Source: an uncultured Eubacteriales bacterium
GTDB lineage: Bacteria > Bacillota_A > Clostridia > Christensenellales > Aristaeellaceae
NCBI GenBank assembly: GCA_900321945.1
Contig: ONXY01000434.1
Coordinates: forward strand, 1 to 9,515
Direction of reading: 5' to 3'
DNA length: 9,515 nt
The position numbers were made by a program, and so were the translations under genes. Positions 1 to 7,117 of the stretch are shown one piece after another. The notes under the pieces are model-generated. The model saw nothing but the letters and a program-made list of their open reading frames with translations. It did not search any database and was not told the origin of the DNA. The number at the start of each line of letters is the position of its first letter. Positions within the stretch are counted from its first letter, which is position 1.

Positions 1-60
1 ATCGATATGAAACTGGTGCTGAAAGAGATCAGAAGAGTCAGGGAGGAAATGATGTCATGA
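1..60 (+). CDS. C-terminal tail of a probable response-regulator/hybrid kinase (partial)
   Basis: Only the last 19 codons and a TGA stop are visible, in frame 1. The tail reads IDMKLVLKEIRRVREEMMS. Hybrid kinases and response regulators often end with a receiver domain whose last helix follows a K-P-[IL]-D motif. The complete kinase at 1423 ends in the same way (AKPLDLNAMLETL), so this is probably the final helix of a receiver domain; the diagnostic Lys-Pro would lie just outside the window. The stop overlaps the start of the next gene in an ATGA arrangement, suggesting translational coupling and one operon. The assignment is inferred from a short tail and could be wrong. Confidence 0.5.
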   Translation: MDMKLVLKEIRRVREEMMS

Positions 61-1355
61 AAAAGAAAAGTCTGAATCTGAAACCGGTGCTGCTGATGGT
101 CCTGGTTCTTGCGCTTGCCGCTGGAGCCGTCCTGTACTTTTCGGTGTTCAGAAACAGGGAAACGCCGAAGGCCGCGGGGTTCGTCCCGAGGCTCGATCCC
201 AAAGCGTCCTGCTCGATCAGCGTGGTGGGCCACTATGAGAATTTTGAGGCTCTGGAGGCGGAATTCAACCGGTTCTCGGAGTTCTATCCCAACGTGGCGC
301 TGAATTACGTCTACCTGGACGACTACAAGAACATTATCTCGACCGCTCTCACCAGCAGCGAGGCGCCGGATATTTTCTTTACCTACCCCTCCTGGACGGA
401 TCAGGACTATGAAGCCGCCGAAAATCTGGCGGATCCGGCGCTCGGCATCGATCTGTCCTGCATCCGCGAGAGCCTGCTGTATAAGAACGCCGCGGGGAAT
501 GTGCCGACCGTGCCCGTCTATACGACCACTTACGGGATGCTGGTGAATGAGGGAATCTTTGAAAAAGAGAAACTCGCCGTCCCCCGGACCTATGACGAGC
601 TTCTTTCCGCCTGCGAAGCGTTGAAAAAAGCCGGCTATTCCAGTCCCGTCATGGCTTACAACAACGGCGGAGATATGCTTTTCCCGCTGTTCTACCCCTA
701 TTTCTGCGCTCAGATTCTGGGAAACGATAAAGCGCTTCAGGATCTGAACGGCATGACCGCGGGCGCCGGAGAGTACATGCGCGGCGCGCTGGAACTGGCC
801 GCTGATTTCATGAGCCGGGGATATGTGGATCTGGAAAGCTGCAATCAGCTGAAAAACAACTATGAAGCGGTGATTCTGCGTTTCTTTGAAGGAGACGTGC
901 CCATGATGATGGCCACCGGCAATACCGTGTCCGGTACGCAGAAGCGGGAGAAAAAGTCGGAGGCGTTTACAGCCGCTCCTTTCCGCTACAGTTTTCACCC
1001 CGTTCCCTCCACGAAGGATGGCGGTTACTTCCTGAACGTCGTATCGATCGGCTTCGCCGTAAACAGGAACAGCGGGAACCTGGACATGGCCAACGAATTC
1101 ATGCGTTTCCTGGTCTCCACGGAAGAGCTGAACCGTATGGCTCAGTCAAAGCGCATGGTAACGCCCTGTGTGGATATGTCCCTGGACGGCGTGTATTCCG
1201 CCTTTGGAAAGCTTGACGCGAAGCGCATTATCAATCAGTCCGATCTCGGGCTCGCGGAAACGCCCGACGCGCAGGTGCGCAAAGCCGGCTGGCAGGTAAG
1301 CAACGGGAATATGACGGTCAGCGAAGCCGTGGAGGCATTCGGTACTCTGGAGTGA
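57..1355 (+). CDS. Membrane-anchored extracellular solute-binding protein, family 1
   Basis: A 432-residue protein of the ABC-transporter solute-binding family 1 (sugar-type) fold. Residues 1-9 are basic, and about 10-30 form a hydrophobic segment rich in Leu, Val and Ala. No lipobox cysteine follows it (the first Cys is C52, preceded by Lys-Ala-Ser), so an uncleaved N-terminal anchor seems likelier than a lipoprotein. Family hallmarks are APDIFF (103-108), the cross-over region around VNEGIFEKEKLAVPRTYDEL (163-182), EGDVPMMMATG (278-288) and GFAVNRNSGNLDMANEFMRF (332-351). Length is normal for the family. GGGAGG at 41-46 supports the ATG, which overlaps the preceding stop. No permease or ATPase gene follows; a hybrid kinase does, and the preceding gene also looks like a signalling gene. 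A ligand-sensing role is therefore likely. The ligand cannot be read from the sequence; a carbohydrate is plausible. Confidence 0.87.
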   Translation: MKKKSLNLKPVLLMVLVLALAAGAVLYFSVFRNRETPKAAGFVPRLDPKASCSISVVGHYENFEALEAEFNRFSEFYPNVALNYVYLDDYKNIISTALTSSEAPDIFFTYPSWTDQDYEAAENLADPALGIDLSCIRESLLYKNAAGNVPTVPVYTTTYGMLVNEGIFEKEKLAVPRTYDELLSACEALKKAGYSSPVMAYNNGGDMLFPLFYPYFCAQILGNDKALQDLNGMTAGAGEYMRGALELAADFMSRGYVDLESCNQLKNNYEAVILRFFEGDVPMMMATGNTVSGTQKREKKSEAFTAAPFRYSFHPVPSTKDGGYFLNVVSIGFAVNRNSGNLDMANEFMRFLVSTEELNRMAQSKRMVTPCVDMSLDGVYSAFGKLDAKRIINQSDLGLAETPDAQVRKAGWQVSNGNMTVSEAVEAFGTLE

Positions 1356-1407
1356 GACGGACCGCCGCGTCCGGCCGTCCCCGTCGTTGTCCGCAAGATA
1401 TGTCTGA

Positions 1408-1425
1408 TGAGGTGATCCCGCCTTG
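1408..1425 (+). promoter_or_regulatory. Ribosome binding site selecting a TTG start for the hybrid kinase
   Basis: GAGGTGA lies about 8 bases before TTG at 1423. The next in-frame ATG, at 1435, would have a spacing of about 20 bases and no better site. The TTG start is therefore preferred. Confidence 0.6.
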
Positions 1426-2883
1426 ACTGAAGCGATGGTCTATCTGGGCGCCGTCCTGATGGCGTGGAACGTTTACCGGTATATTCGCTTCGCGCGGAAT
1501 GTGAACGCCGGGGGCGAATGGAAACAGGAGCTCAGAATCCTGCGCCTTCCGATCCTGCTGCTGGTGCTGTTCCTCTGCGGTTATCTCGCCGTGGGGCTTT
1601 GGGGAAAGCCGGACATGGTCGTGGCCTCCATTCTGCTCGGCGGCAGCGTGTTCGTATTTGTCATGCTCCTGCTGATTCAGCGTATCACGGACAGAATCAA
1701 ACAGCATGAACAGATGAGGACGGAAATGGAGGCGGCAAAGCGATCCAGCGAGGCCAAAACGTGCTTTCTTTCCAACATGTCCCACGACCTGCGCACCCCG
1801 CTCAACGCGATTATCGGCTATACGGAGCTGGCTAACCGCGAAGGCGTATCCCTGCCGGAAGCCAAGACGTTTCTCGGAAAAATCGGAACAGCCGGCAGGC
1901 AGCTGCTGGATACGATCAACGACGTGCTGGAAATGAGCCGCATTGAAAGCGGCCGGCTGGAGCTGGAGCCGGAACGGATGTGCCTGGAAAAGATGCTTTC
2001 GCAGGTGGAGGATCTGGTCTCCCCGCAGATGGACAGCAAGCGGATCCGGTTCTCCCGGCAGTGGGAGCCCCGGGAGACGTGGGTGATGTGCGACCGCGGT
2101 CAGCTCAGCCGCTCGCTGATGAATATGCTCAGCAACGCCTGCAAGTTTACTCCGGAAGGCGGCAGCGTCACGCTCGCCATGCGCCGGATCGAAGAGTCCG
2201 GGGACTCCGTGACCTGTGAATTTGTGGTGCAGGATACGGGGATCGGCATGAGTCCGGAGTTCGCGGAACGTCTGTTTATCCCCTTCGAGCGTGAGAACAC
2301 CAGCACGGTCAGCAAGATTCAGGGAACCGGGCTGGGTATGGCCATCACAAAGAGCTTTGTGGACAGAATGGGCGGAAACATAGAAGTGAAAACGCGGCAG
2401 GGGGAAGGAACGACGCTCGTCATGCGCCTGTGCTTTCCGATGGCGGAACCGGAAGCGCGTCCCGATACGGAAACGTCCGGAGAACTTCACACGGATTTCT
2501 CGGGACTTCGCCTTCTGCTGGCTGAGGACAACCCCATCAATCAGGAGATCGCGGTCATGATTCTCTCCCATGAGGGCTTTCTGATCGACTGCGTTGAGGA
2601 CGGAAAAGCCGCCGTGGACGCGGTCGCCAAGGCGGAGCCCGGAACCTACGACGCCGTGCTCATGGACATTCAGATGCCGGTCATGAACGGCTATCAGGCT
2701 GCCCGCGCTATCCGCGCTCTGAACGATCCGGTGAAAGCGGGCATCCCGATCGTGGCCATGACCGCGGATGCGTTTCAGGAGGATCAGAAGGCGGCGCAGG
2801 ACGCCGGAATGCAGGGGCATATTGCGAAGCCTCTGGATCTGAACGCCATGCTGGAAACGCTGAAGCAGGTCCTGCGCCGCTGA
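1423..2883 (+). CDS. Hybrid sensor histidine kinase with C-terminal receiver domain
   Basis: A 486-residue membrane kinase. Predicted membrane segments lie at about 4-22, 41-60 and 65-86, with only short loops, so there is no extracellular sensor domain. A coiled linker (about 87-115) leads to the HisKA domain with H121 in SHDLRTPLNA, then a HATPase domain: N-box N238, G1 box DTGIGM (271-276), F-box around FIPFER (285-290) and G2 box GTGLGM (301-306). The receiver domain (about 362-486) has the acidic pair E368/D369, phospho-acceptor D415 in LMDIQMP, T447 and K469 in AKP. All residues needed for autophosphorylation and transfer to D415 are present. No DNA-binding domain is fused, so a separate output protein is expected. 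It lies 67 bases after the solute-binding protein gene, probably in the same operon; that protein may supply the missing ligand-sensing part. The start is TTG. Confidence 0.95.
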   Translation: MTEAMVYLGAVLMAWNVYRYIRFARNVNAGGEWKQELRILRLPILLLVLFLCGYLAVGLWGKPDMVVASILLGGSVFVFVMLLLIQRITDRIKQHEQMRTEMEAAKRSSEAKTCFLSNMSHDLRTPLNAIIGYTELANREGVSLPEAKTFLGKIGTAGRQLLDTINDVLEMSRIESGRLELEPERMCLEKMLSQVEDLVSPQMDSKRIRFSRQWEPRETWVMCDRGQLSRSLMNMLSNACKFTPEGGSVTLAMRRIEESGDSVTCEFVVQDTGIGMSPEFAERLFIPFERENTSTVSKIQGTGLGMAITKSFVDRMGGNIEVKTRQGEGTTLVMRLCFPMAEPEARPDTETSGELHTDFSGLRLLLAEDNPINQEIAVMILSHEGFLIDCVEDGKAAVDAVAKAEPGTYDAVLMDIQMPVMNGYQAARAIRALNDPVKAGIPIVAMTADAFQEDQKAAQDAGMQGHIAKPLDLNAMLETLKQVLRR

Positions 2884-2904
2884 TTTCCCGCCGGTCCCGC
2901 GGCG

Positions 2905-5142
2905 TTACGCGTCAAGGAAAAACGCGGCGCCGTTTTCGGTCCGGCTGCTGTTTCCGATCCAGAGCCTGAATTCGCCGGGTTCCCACGCGGTTGTCCAGTC
3001 CGTACGCGTAAACTTCAGCAGTTCGGGATCGATTGTGAAAGTGACCGTCTTCTCTTCGGAAGGTTTCAGGGTTACGCGCCGGAACCCTTTCAGTTCCCTG
3101 ACCGGACGAACCGCGTCAGCCGATACGTCCCGGATATACAGCTGAACGACCTCCGTTCCCTCGCGGCCGCCGGCATTCTTCACCCGGACGCTCGCCGAAA
3201 GGGATTCTCCTTCCTTTATCCTGTCCCTGCTGAGCCGAACGGGAGAAATACTGAATTCCGTGTAGCTCATTCCGAAGCCGAAAGCGTACAGCGGCTGATT
3301 CGGAACGTCCAGATATCTGGACCGGTAACGCTGAGGCCGCGCGGCGTCAAGCGGGCGTCCGGTGGAAAACTCGCTGTAGTAAACAGGGCACTGGCCGACG
3401 CAGTACGGAAAGCTCATCGGAAGCTTCCCGGAAGGATTTGCCGCGCCGGTCAGAATATCCATGATCCCGTGCCCGGCTTCCGTGCCGGGCATCCACGCGA
3501 CAAGAACCGCCTTCGCCTTTTCGGTTACTTCCCTCAGATCCAGCGGGCGGCCGCAGAACAGCACGACGACGATATTCTGGTTTACTTCGTATACTCTTCG
3601 AAGCAGTTCCGTCTGAACCTCCGGGAGATCCAGAAACGCGCGGCTGCACGCTTCTCCGCTTTGCAGATATGATTCTCCGAGGCACAGAACGACGGTGTCC
3701 GCCTCTTTCGCCGCGGCTGCCGCTTCCTCCAGTTGCCGCAGGGCTGTTTCCCGGTCCCACTCCTGATCGTTCGGCTGCGGCGTCTGGCCGGGCGACGCGA
3801 AGGTCTGAACCGGGACGTCTCTTCCCAGAATCTGCGTACCCCGGCAGTAAACCGTCTCCGAATCGTCGAAAACCTCCTGTCCCGCCTCGCGGATGCTTAC
3901 ACAGTCTTCCGTGTCTCCGCAGATGGCCCAGCTGGAAAGCACCTTTCTGCTGAAAACATACGGCCCGATAAAAGCGGTCTTCTCCTTTTTCCCCGGATTC
4001 AGGGGCAGTATTCCCTCGTTCTTCAGCAGGACGCAGGATTCTGCCACGGCTTCCCGCGCGAGAGAACGATGATCCGCGCAAAGAGACACCTTTTCCGCTT
4101 TTTCCGCGTCCGCGTCCTTGAACGGGTTCTCAAAAAGGCCCAGCCTGTTTTTGAGCGACAGAATCCGCCGCACGCTCTCGTCAATCAGCCGCTCCGGAAC
4201 CGCTCCCCGGCGTGCCAGCTCCGCCAGATGCTCCGAATAGCAGGGGGACATCATGTCAATATCGACGCCCGCCTGCAGCGCTTTGGCGGCCGCGTCCCGC
4301 GGATCTGAAGCGGCTCCGTGGGCGACGGTTTCCAGAATCGCCGAATAGTCCGAAATCAGGACTCCGTCGAAGTTCCATTCGTTGCGGAGAATATCCCTCA
4401 TCAGATGCCTGTTGATTGTGGCGGGAATCTGCTGAATCGTATTGAATGACGTCATGACCATGCCGGCTCCCGCGTCGACGCCTGCCCTGTACGCGCCCAG
4501 ATAGAACCCGCGCAGGGTGATTTCCGGAAGATCCACGGTGTTGTAATCCCTTCCGGCCGTCGCGGCGCCATATCCGGCAAAATGCTTGACGCAGGCGCAC
4601 ACACTGCCTTCCTCCCGCATATCGTCTCCCTGGAAGCCCTTCACCTGCGCGGCTGTCATGCACTGATTCAGATACGGATCCTCCCCCGTGGATTCCATGA
4701 CGCGGCCCCATCTGGCGTCCCGGACCAGGTCCGCCATGGGGGAAAACACGACGTGAACCCCGTGGTAGGCAGCTTCCCTTGCCGCCGCCCGCGCGCAGCG
4801 GAAAGCGAGCTCCGGGTCAAACGTCGCGCCGAGTCCGAGCGGAATCGGGAAGACCGTTTTCATGCCGTGAATGACGTCCAGCATAAAAAGCATCGGTATA
4901 TGATGCGGCTGCGCTTCCATGGCCTTTGTCTGTATTTCCCGAAGAGCGTCGGCGCCGTATGTTCCGAGAATCGATCCGGCCTCTGAAATATGCTCTTCCG
5001 AGATGCCGAGCTGCGCCATCGGTCCGGTCAGTGCGCTTTCCAGCCCTGACTGATACATTCCTCCCGTGATCTGAAGCATCTGATCGATCTTCTCCTGAAG
5101 AGACATCTCCGAGACAAGCCGGTCCAGTTCCTTTTCCGTCAT
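2905..5142 (-). CDS. Beta-glucosidase, glycoside hydrolase family 3 (BglX-like)
   Basis: A 745-residue enzyme with the three-part BglX layout: an N-terminal GH3 barrel (about 30-335), a GH3 C-terminal alpha/beta domain (about 370-630) and a fibronectin III-like domain (about 660-730, with GTEVVQLYI). Key residues are substrate-binding D89 in LDVIHG, R147 and E154 in GRVMESTGEDPYL, K186-H187 in KHFAGYG, the nucleophile D265 in LISDYS, and the probable acid/base E497 in SGEACSR. It should release terminal beta-linked glucose (or xylose) from oligosaccharides by a retaining mechanism. No signal peptide is seen, so it is probably cytosolic and acts on imported oligosaccharides. The ATG at 5142 is chosen because AGGGGAGGGG precedes it closely; an in-frame TTG at 5175 would add 11 residues but has no good site. 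It converges with the kinase gene, with 21 bases between stops. Confidence 0.94.
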   Translation of the reverse strand: MTEKELDRLVSEMSLQEKIDQMLQITGGMYQSGLESALTGPMAQLGISEEHISEAGSILGTYGADALREIQTKAMEAQPHHIPMLFMLDVIHGMKTVFPIPLGLGATFDPELAFRCARAAAREAAYHGVHVVFSPMADLVRDARWGRVMESTGEDPYLNQCMTAAQVKGFQGDDMREEGSVCACVKHFAGYGAATAGRDYNTVDLPEITLRGFYLGAYRAGVDAGAGMVMTSFNTIQQIPATINRHLMRDILRNEWNFDGVLISDYSAILETVAHGAASDPRDAAAKALQAGVDIDMMSPCYSEHLAELARRGAVPERLIDESVRRILSLKNRLGLFENPFKDADAEKAEKVSLCADHRSLAREAVAESCVLLKNEGILPLNPGKKEKTAFIGPYVFSRKVLSSWAICGDTEDCVSIREAGQEVFDDSETVYCRGTQILGRDVPVQTFASPGQTPQPNDQEWDRETALRQLEEAAAAAKEADTVVLCLGESYLQSGEACSRAFLDLPEVQTELLRRVYEVNQNIVVVLFCGRPLDLREVTEKAKAVLVAWMPGTEAGHGIMDILTGAANPSGKLPMSFPYCVGQCPVYYSEFSTGRPLDAARPQRYRSRYLDVPNQPLYAFGFGMSYTEFSISPVRLSRDRIKEGESLSASVRVKNAGGREGTEVVQLYIRDVSADAVRPVRELKGFRRVTLKPSEEKTVTFTIDPELLKFTRTDWTTAWEPGEFRLWIGNSSRTENGAAFFLDA

Positions 5143-5365
5143 ACTGTTCCCCTCCCCTTCCGCCGCGGGTTTCAAAGAAGCTTTTCTGTTTGCGCCGCCG
5201 TTTTCCGGCGCGTTTTTTCATATGCCGCGGTCCGTTTTCCGTCCTCTTCGGTCTCCGCGCCGGCGTGCGGCAGGACGGCGCGCGTCCGGTCCGGATCGGA
5301 ACGCCTCCTGCGGATCGTGCCGGGCCGGTTCAGGTCCGCGCGGCTGCCCTGCGGTGATAAACGCC
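5143..5365 (-). other. Long 5' leader of the GH3 gene
   Basis: If transcription starts about 7 bases after the -10 box at 5372-5377, the GH3 messenger carries roughly 220 untranslated bases. The leader is GC-rich and holds a 6-bp stem (5192-5197 with 5206-5211). On this strand no T-run follows that stem. I recognise no riboswitch class. A short out-of-frame ATG at 5221 runs into the GH3 gene in another frame and is probably not a gene. Confidence 0.35.
5192..5218 (+). terminator. Rho-independent terminator-like hairpin, plus strand
   Basis: GCGCCG (5192-5197) and CGGCGC (5206-5211) form a perfect 6-bp GC stem with an 8-base loop, followed by G and six T (5213-5218). The form is canonical for the plus strand. 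No plus-strand gene lies upstream; the GH3 gene there is on the minus strand. It may stop antisense transcription or simply be a leader hairpin of the GH3 messenger. Confidence 0.5.
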
Positions 5366-5371
5366 GATACG

Positions 5372-5400
5372 ATGATACAGTTCATGCCGGTATCCGTCAA
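5372..5400 (-). promoter_or_regulatory. Sigma-A-type promoter for the GH3 gene
   Basis: On the minus strand the -35 box is TTGACG (5395-5400) and the -10 box TATCAT (5372-5377), separated by exactly 17 bases. Each box differs from consensus at one position. It points to the GH3 gene, whose start is 230 bases away. No other minus-strand gene lies between. Confidence 0.55.
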
Positions 5401-5415
5401 CATGAAATCCGCGGC

Positions 5416-5486
5416 GGCGGAAAGGAGATTCCGCGGCTTTGCGGCCGGCTTCCGGTTTTCCGGCGGATACGGCTGTCCTTTCCGCC
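5416..5486. repeat. 11-bp inverted repeat enclosing smaller hairpins
   Basis: GGCGGAAAGGA (5416-5426) is perfectly complementary to TCCTTTCCGCC (5476-5486). The 49 bases inside hold two more small stems, CCGC/GCGG (5431-5434 with 5441-5444) and CCGG/CCGG (5445-5448 with 5460-5463), giving a possible three-way junction. It sits just before a strong plus-strand terminator. I recognise no known RNA family. Confidence 0.45.
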
Positions 5487-5497
5487 GGTCGCCCGTG

Positions 5498-5543
5498 CCG
5501 CGGTGTCTGAATAAAGCTTATCCGGACTCCGCGGTCTTTTTTT
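5498..5543 (+). terminator. Strong rho-independent terminator, plus strand
   Basis: The arms at 5498-5514 and 5518-5534 pair over 17 positions with a three-base loop, two mismatches (T5504/T5528, A5510/C5522) and one G-T pair. The outer six pairs are CCGCGG. TCTTTTTTT follows at once (5535-5543). On the minus strand no T-run follows, so the direction is plus. There is no recognisable plus-strand gene between 5219 and 5497 for it to terminate. Confidence 0.7.
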
Positions 5544-5575
5544 GTTTCCTGGAATATGATATGATATGGTATAGT
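5542..5575 (+). promoter_or_regulatory. Probable promoter of the flavin reductase-like gene
   Basis: This is an AT-rich island in GC-rich DNA. One fit is TTGTTT (5542-5547), 17 bases, then TATGGT (5565-5570). A second is TTCCTG (5546-5551), 18 bases, then TATAGT (5570-5575) with an upstream TG. A tandem ATATG-like repeat at 5554-5568 makes the exact -10 box uncertain. The -35 region overlaps the T-run of the preceding terminator. Confidence 0.5.
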
Positions 5576-5634
5576 ATTGGGGAGTATAGTCAAAGGTCTT
5601 GATTTTACGGCCCCGGCAGCCGCGGAGGAACAGA

Positions 5635-6231
5635 ATGGAGAAGATAAAGAGGAGATCCGTTGATCCCGTTTATTCCATGTGCGTACAGCCGTCTTTTCTC
5701 ATTGGAACCAATAACGAAGACGGCTCCTGGAATTTCGCGCCGATCACATGGGTCAGCGCCACTCATGAAGGAGGAGACGGTTATCTGCTGGTCGTCAGCA
5801 TGTCCGGGTCCAAAATGACCAGGCGGAACGTCATACGGACGGGAGTATTCAGTGCGAATCTGGTCAGCACAGATATGCTTCCCCTGATGGATTACTTCGG
5901 TTCGCGCCACGCCGGGGATGGGATAAAGAACGGCGTTCCCTGTACCGTAAGCCGCGGAGAAGTTCTGGATATCCCGGTTCTGGATGAAAGCAGATGGGTC
6001 TATGAGTGCGAGGTGGAAAGGGCGGTGGAAACCGGAGATTCCACAACCTTTTTCTGCCGCGTCCGGAATATCCAGATGGATGAACGGCTCGTGTGCCGGG
6101 ATATTTTTGACGTTGATCTGACGGTGCTGGATCCGGTTGTCTATTCCGGCAAGTATCACAGCATTGGAAAGCTGCTCGGCAGTATCGGGGATTTTCTTCC
6201 CCGGCAGGCTCCCGGGCTTTCCGGCGAATGA
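5635..6231 (+). CDS. Flavin reductase-like FMN-binding split-barrel protein
   Basis: A 198-residue protein of the flavin reductase-like family, whose members bind FMN in a split-barrel dimer and often reduce flavin or another acceptor with NAD(P)H. Visible family features are FLIGTNNEDGSWNFAPITWV (21-40), where the N-x-A-P-x-x-W region lines the flavin site, SMSGSKMTRRNVIRTGVFSA (55-74) with the typical K-x-T-x-x-N-I phosphate-side segment, and a C-terminal DPVVYSGKYHSIGKLLG (166-182), common in the Clostridia-type branch. Length is normal. The ATG at 5635 is preferred because GGAGG at 5624-5628 precedes it by 6 bases; an in-frame TTG at 5599 lacks such a site. It is probably cytosolic and acts alone or with an unknown partner. 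The physiological acceptor cannot be told from the sequence. Confidence 0.88.
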   Translation: MEKIKRRSVDPVYSMCVQPSFLIGTNNEDGSWNFAPITWVSATHEGGDGYLLVVSMSGSKMTRRNVIRTGVFSANLVSTDMLPLMDYFGSRHAGDGIKNGVPCTVSRGEVLDIPVLDESRWVYECEVERAVETGDSTTFFCRVRNIQMDERLVCRDIFDVDLTVLDPVVYSGKYHSIGKLLGSIGDFLPRQAPGLSGE

Positions 6232-6241
6232 GAGCATGGAG

Positions 6242-6269
6242 CCGGTCAGTCCCGGCCGGGTCTGACCGG
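6242..6269. repeat. 28-base near-perfect palindrome after the flavin reductase-like gene
   Basis: CCGGTCAG (6242-6249) pairs with CTGACCGG (6262-6269). Between them CCCGG and CCGGG also pair, leaving only one T/T mismatch. It begins 10 bases after the stop at 6231 and ends before the ribosome binding site of the next small ORF. No T-run follows, so it is not a classic terminator. A processing hairpin or a protein-binding dyad is possible. Confidence 0.5.
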
Positions 6270-6286
6270 AAACGCGGGAGGCAGCA

Positions 6287-6406
6287 ATGACAAATGATGA
6301 AATCATGAATCTTGTAAACCGTTCCCTGTTCGCGGCCGTCGGTTATACCGATGACGCGGGCTGGGAGTTTGAGAACGGATGCGACGCCGTAAACGCGGAC
6401 GGCTGA
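6287..6406 (+). pseudogene. 39-codon ORF, probably a truncated PPOX-type flavoprotein gene
   Basis: The frame begins with ATG after a good site (GGGAGG, 6276-6281, spacing 5) and ends in TGA at 6404-6406. The peptide starts MTNDEIMNLVNRSLFAAVGY and goes on TDDAGWEFENGC. The first part resembles the N-terminus of pyridoxamine 5'-phosphate oxidase-like split-barrel proteins: a helix, then a strand ending in a Tyr-Thr-Asp turn. The rest of such a protein (about 100 more residues) is missing, and the next gene begins 57 bases later. I infer a 3' deletion that left a start site and an N-terminal stub. The family match is from memory of the pattern and is uncertain; a genuine small protein is the alternative. 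Confidence 0.4.
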
Positions 6407-6462
6407 ACAAAACCCGGATCGATCGTCAACTGAATGAACTTACCGGCATAAGGAGGTGCTTC

Positions 6463-7074
6463 ATGAATCAGAAGGAAAGAATGCTGGCGGGTCTGCCCTA
6501 TAAAGCCTGGATGGACGGCCTAAGTCAGGAACGTCTGGAAAACAAAAAGAAGATCTATGCTTTCAATCATCTCGAACCGGACAGGTTCGATGAAAAGGAG
6601 AAACTGCTGAAAGAAATACTGGGAAAAACAGGGGAATACGTCAATATAGAGGCGCCTTTTCACTGTGACTATGGTTATAATATCGAGGTCGGGGAAAATT
6701 TCTTCGCGAATTATAACTTCACGGTGCTTGACGTCGGAAAAGTCAAAATCGGCGCGAATGCCCAGATTGCCCCCAATGTCTCAATTTATACCGCCGGCCA
6801 TCCCGTCCATCCGGATTCCCGGAATTCCGGTTATGAATACGGCATCGGCATTACAATCGGAGATAACGTCTGGATCGGCGGAAATGCCTGTATCATGCCG
6901 GGAGTGACCATCGGAAACAACGTTGTTATCGGGGCGGGCAGCGTAGTGACAAAGGATATCCCCGATAACGTTATCGCCGCGGGAAATCCCTGCAGGATTA
7001 TCAGAATGGTCACGGAAGAAGACAGGGATTTCTATTACCGCGACCGCAGATTCGATGTTGATGATTACAGATAG
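6463..7074 (+). CDS. Sugar O-acetyltransferase (maltose/galactoside acetyltransferase type)
   Basis: A 203-residue left-handed beta-helix acetyltransferase that moves acetyl from acetyl-CoA to a sugar hydroxyl. The N-terminal maltose-acetyltransferase helical domain is seen at 3-55 (KERMLAGLPYKAW). Hexapeptide repeats run from about 60 to 175 (INIEVGENFF-like turns, ITIGDNVWIGG, VTIGNNVVIGAGSVVTKDIP). The catalytic histidine is H113 in YTAGHPVHP. The tail IAAGNPCRIIR closes the coil. Length and domain order are as usual, and nothing looks damaged. ATG at 6463 is chosen for AGGAGG at 6451-6456 (spacing 6); an upstream in-frame extension to 6379 has no such site and would overlap the small ORF. 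The true acceptor is usually unknown in this family; a detoxifying or overflow role for excess sugars has been proposed for its relatives. Confidence 0.93.
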   Translation: MNQKERMLAGLPYKAWMDGLSQERLENKKKIYAFNHLEPDRFDEKEKLLKEILGKTGEYVNIEAPFHCDYGYNIEVGENFFANYNFTVLDVGKVKIGANAQIAPNVSIYTAGHPVHPDSRNSGYEYGIGITIGDNVWIGGNACIMPGVTIGNNVVIGAGSVVTKDIPDNVIAAGNPCRIIRMVTEEDRDFYYRDRRFDVDDYR

Positions 7075-7080
7075 TGTTTG

Positions 7081-7117
7081 TCCGGCTGTACAGATGAGCG
7101 CATCACGATCAGCCGGA
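7081..7117. repeat. 8-bp inverted repeat after the acetyltransferase gene
   Basis: TCCGGCTG (7081-7088) is complementary to CAGCCGGA (7110-7117), with a 21-base loop. It starts 7 bases after the stop at 7074. AAAC follows, not a T-run, so a terminator call is weak. The rest of the 188-base gap to the next gene shows no ORF and no convincing promoter. Confidence 0.3.

Noticed and set aside
204..216. Possible lipoprotein cysteine (C52) in the solute-binding protein
   Set aside because: The residues before C52 are Lys-Ala-Ser, not a lipobox, and the cysteine is about 20 residues beyond the hydrophobic segment.
1318..2820. 500-codon minus-strand frame opposite the hybrid kinase
   Set aside because: It is the antisense shadow of a kinase with every catalytic motif intact. 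Its translation is rich in His, Arg and Pro and matches no family I know.
2889..2936. Possible shared terminator between the kinase and GH3 genes
   Set aside because: CGCCG/CGGCG (2889-2904) has a stem of only 5 bp and no T-run. AAAACG/CGTTTT just beyond it lies in the GH3 coding end, and its stem is AT-rich and too weak to call.
5218..5403. Minus-strand 61-codon frame beginning MLTDTGMNCIIVSAFITAG
   Set aside because: The first 19 residues look protein-like, but there is no ribosome binding site, the rest is Arg/Pro-rich, and its 5' part covers the GH3 promoter boxes.
5222..5602. Long plus-strand frame across the GH3/flavin reductase gap
   Set aside because: It is rich in Arg, Pro, Gly and Ala, as expected for GC-rich noncoding DNA. 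It has no good ribosome binding site and runs through a strong terminator and a promoter.
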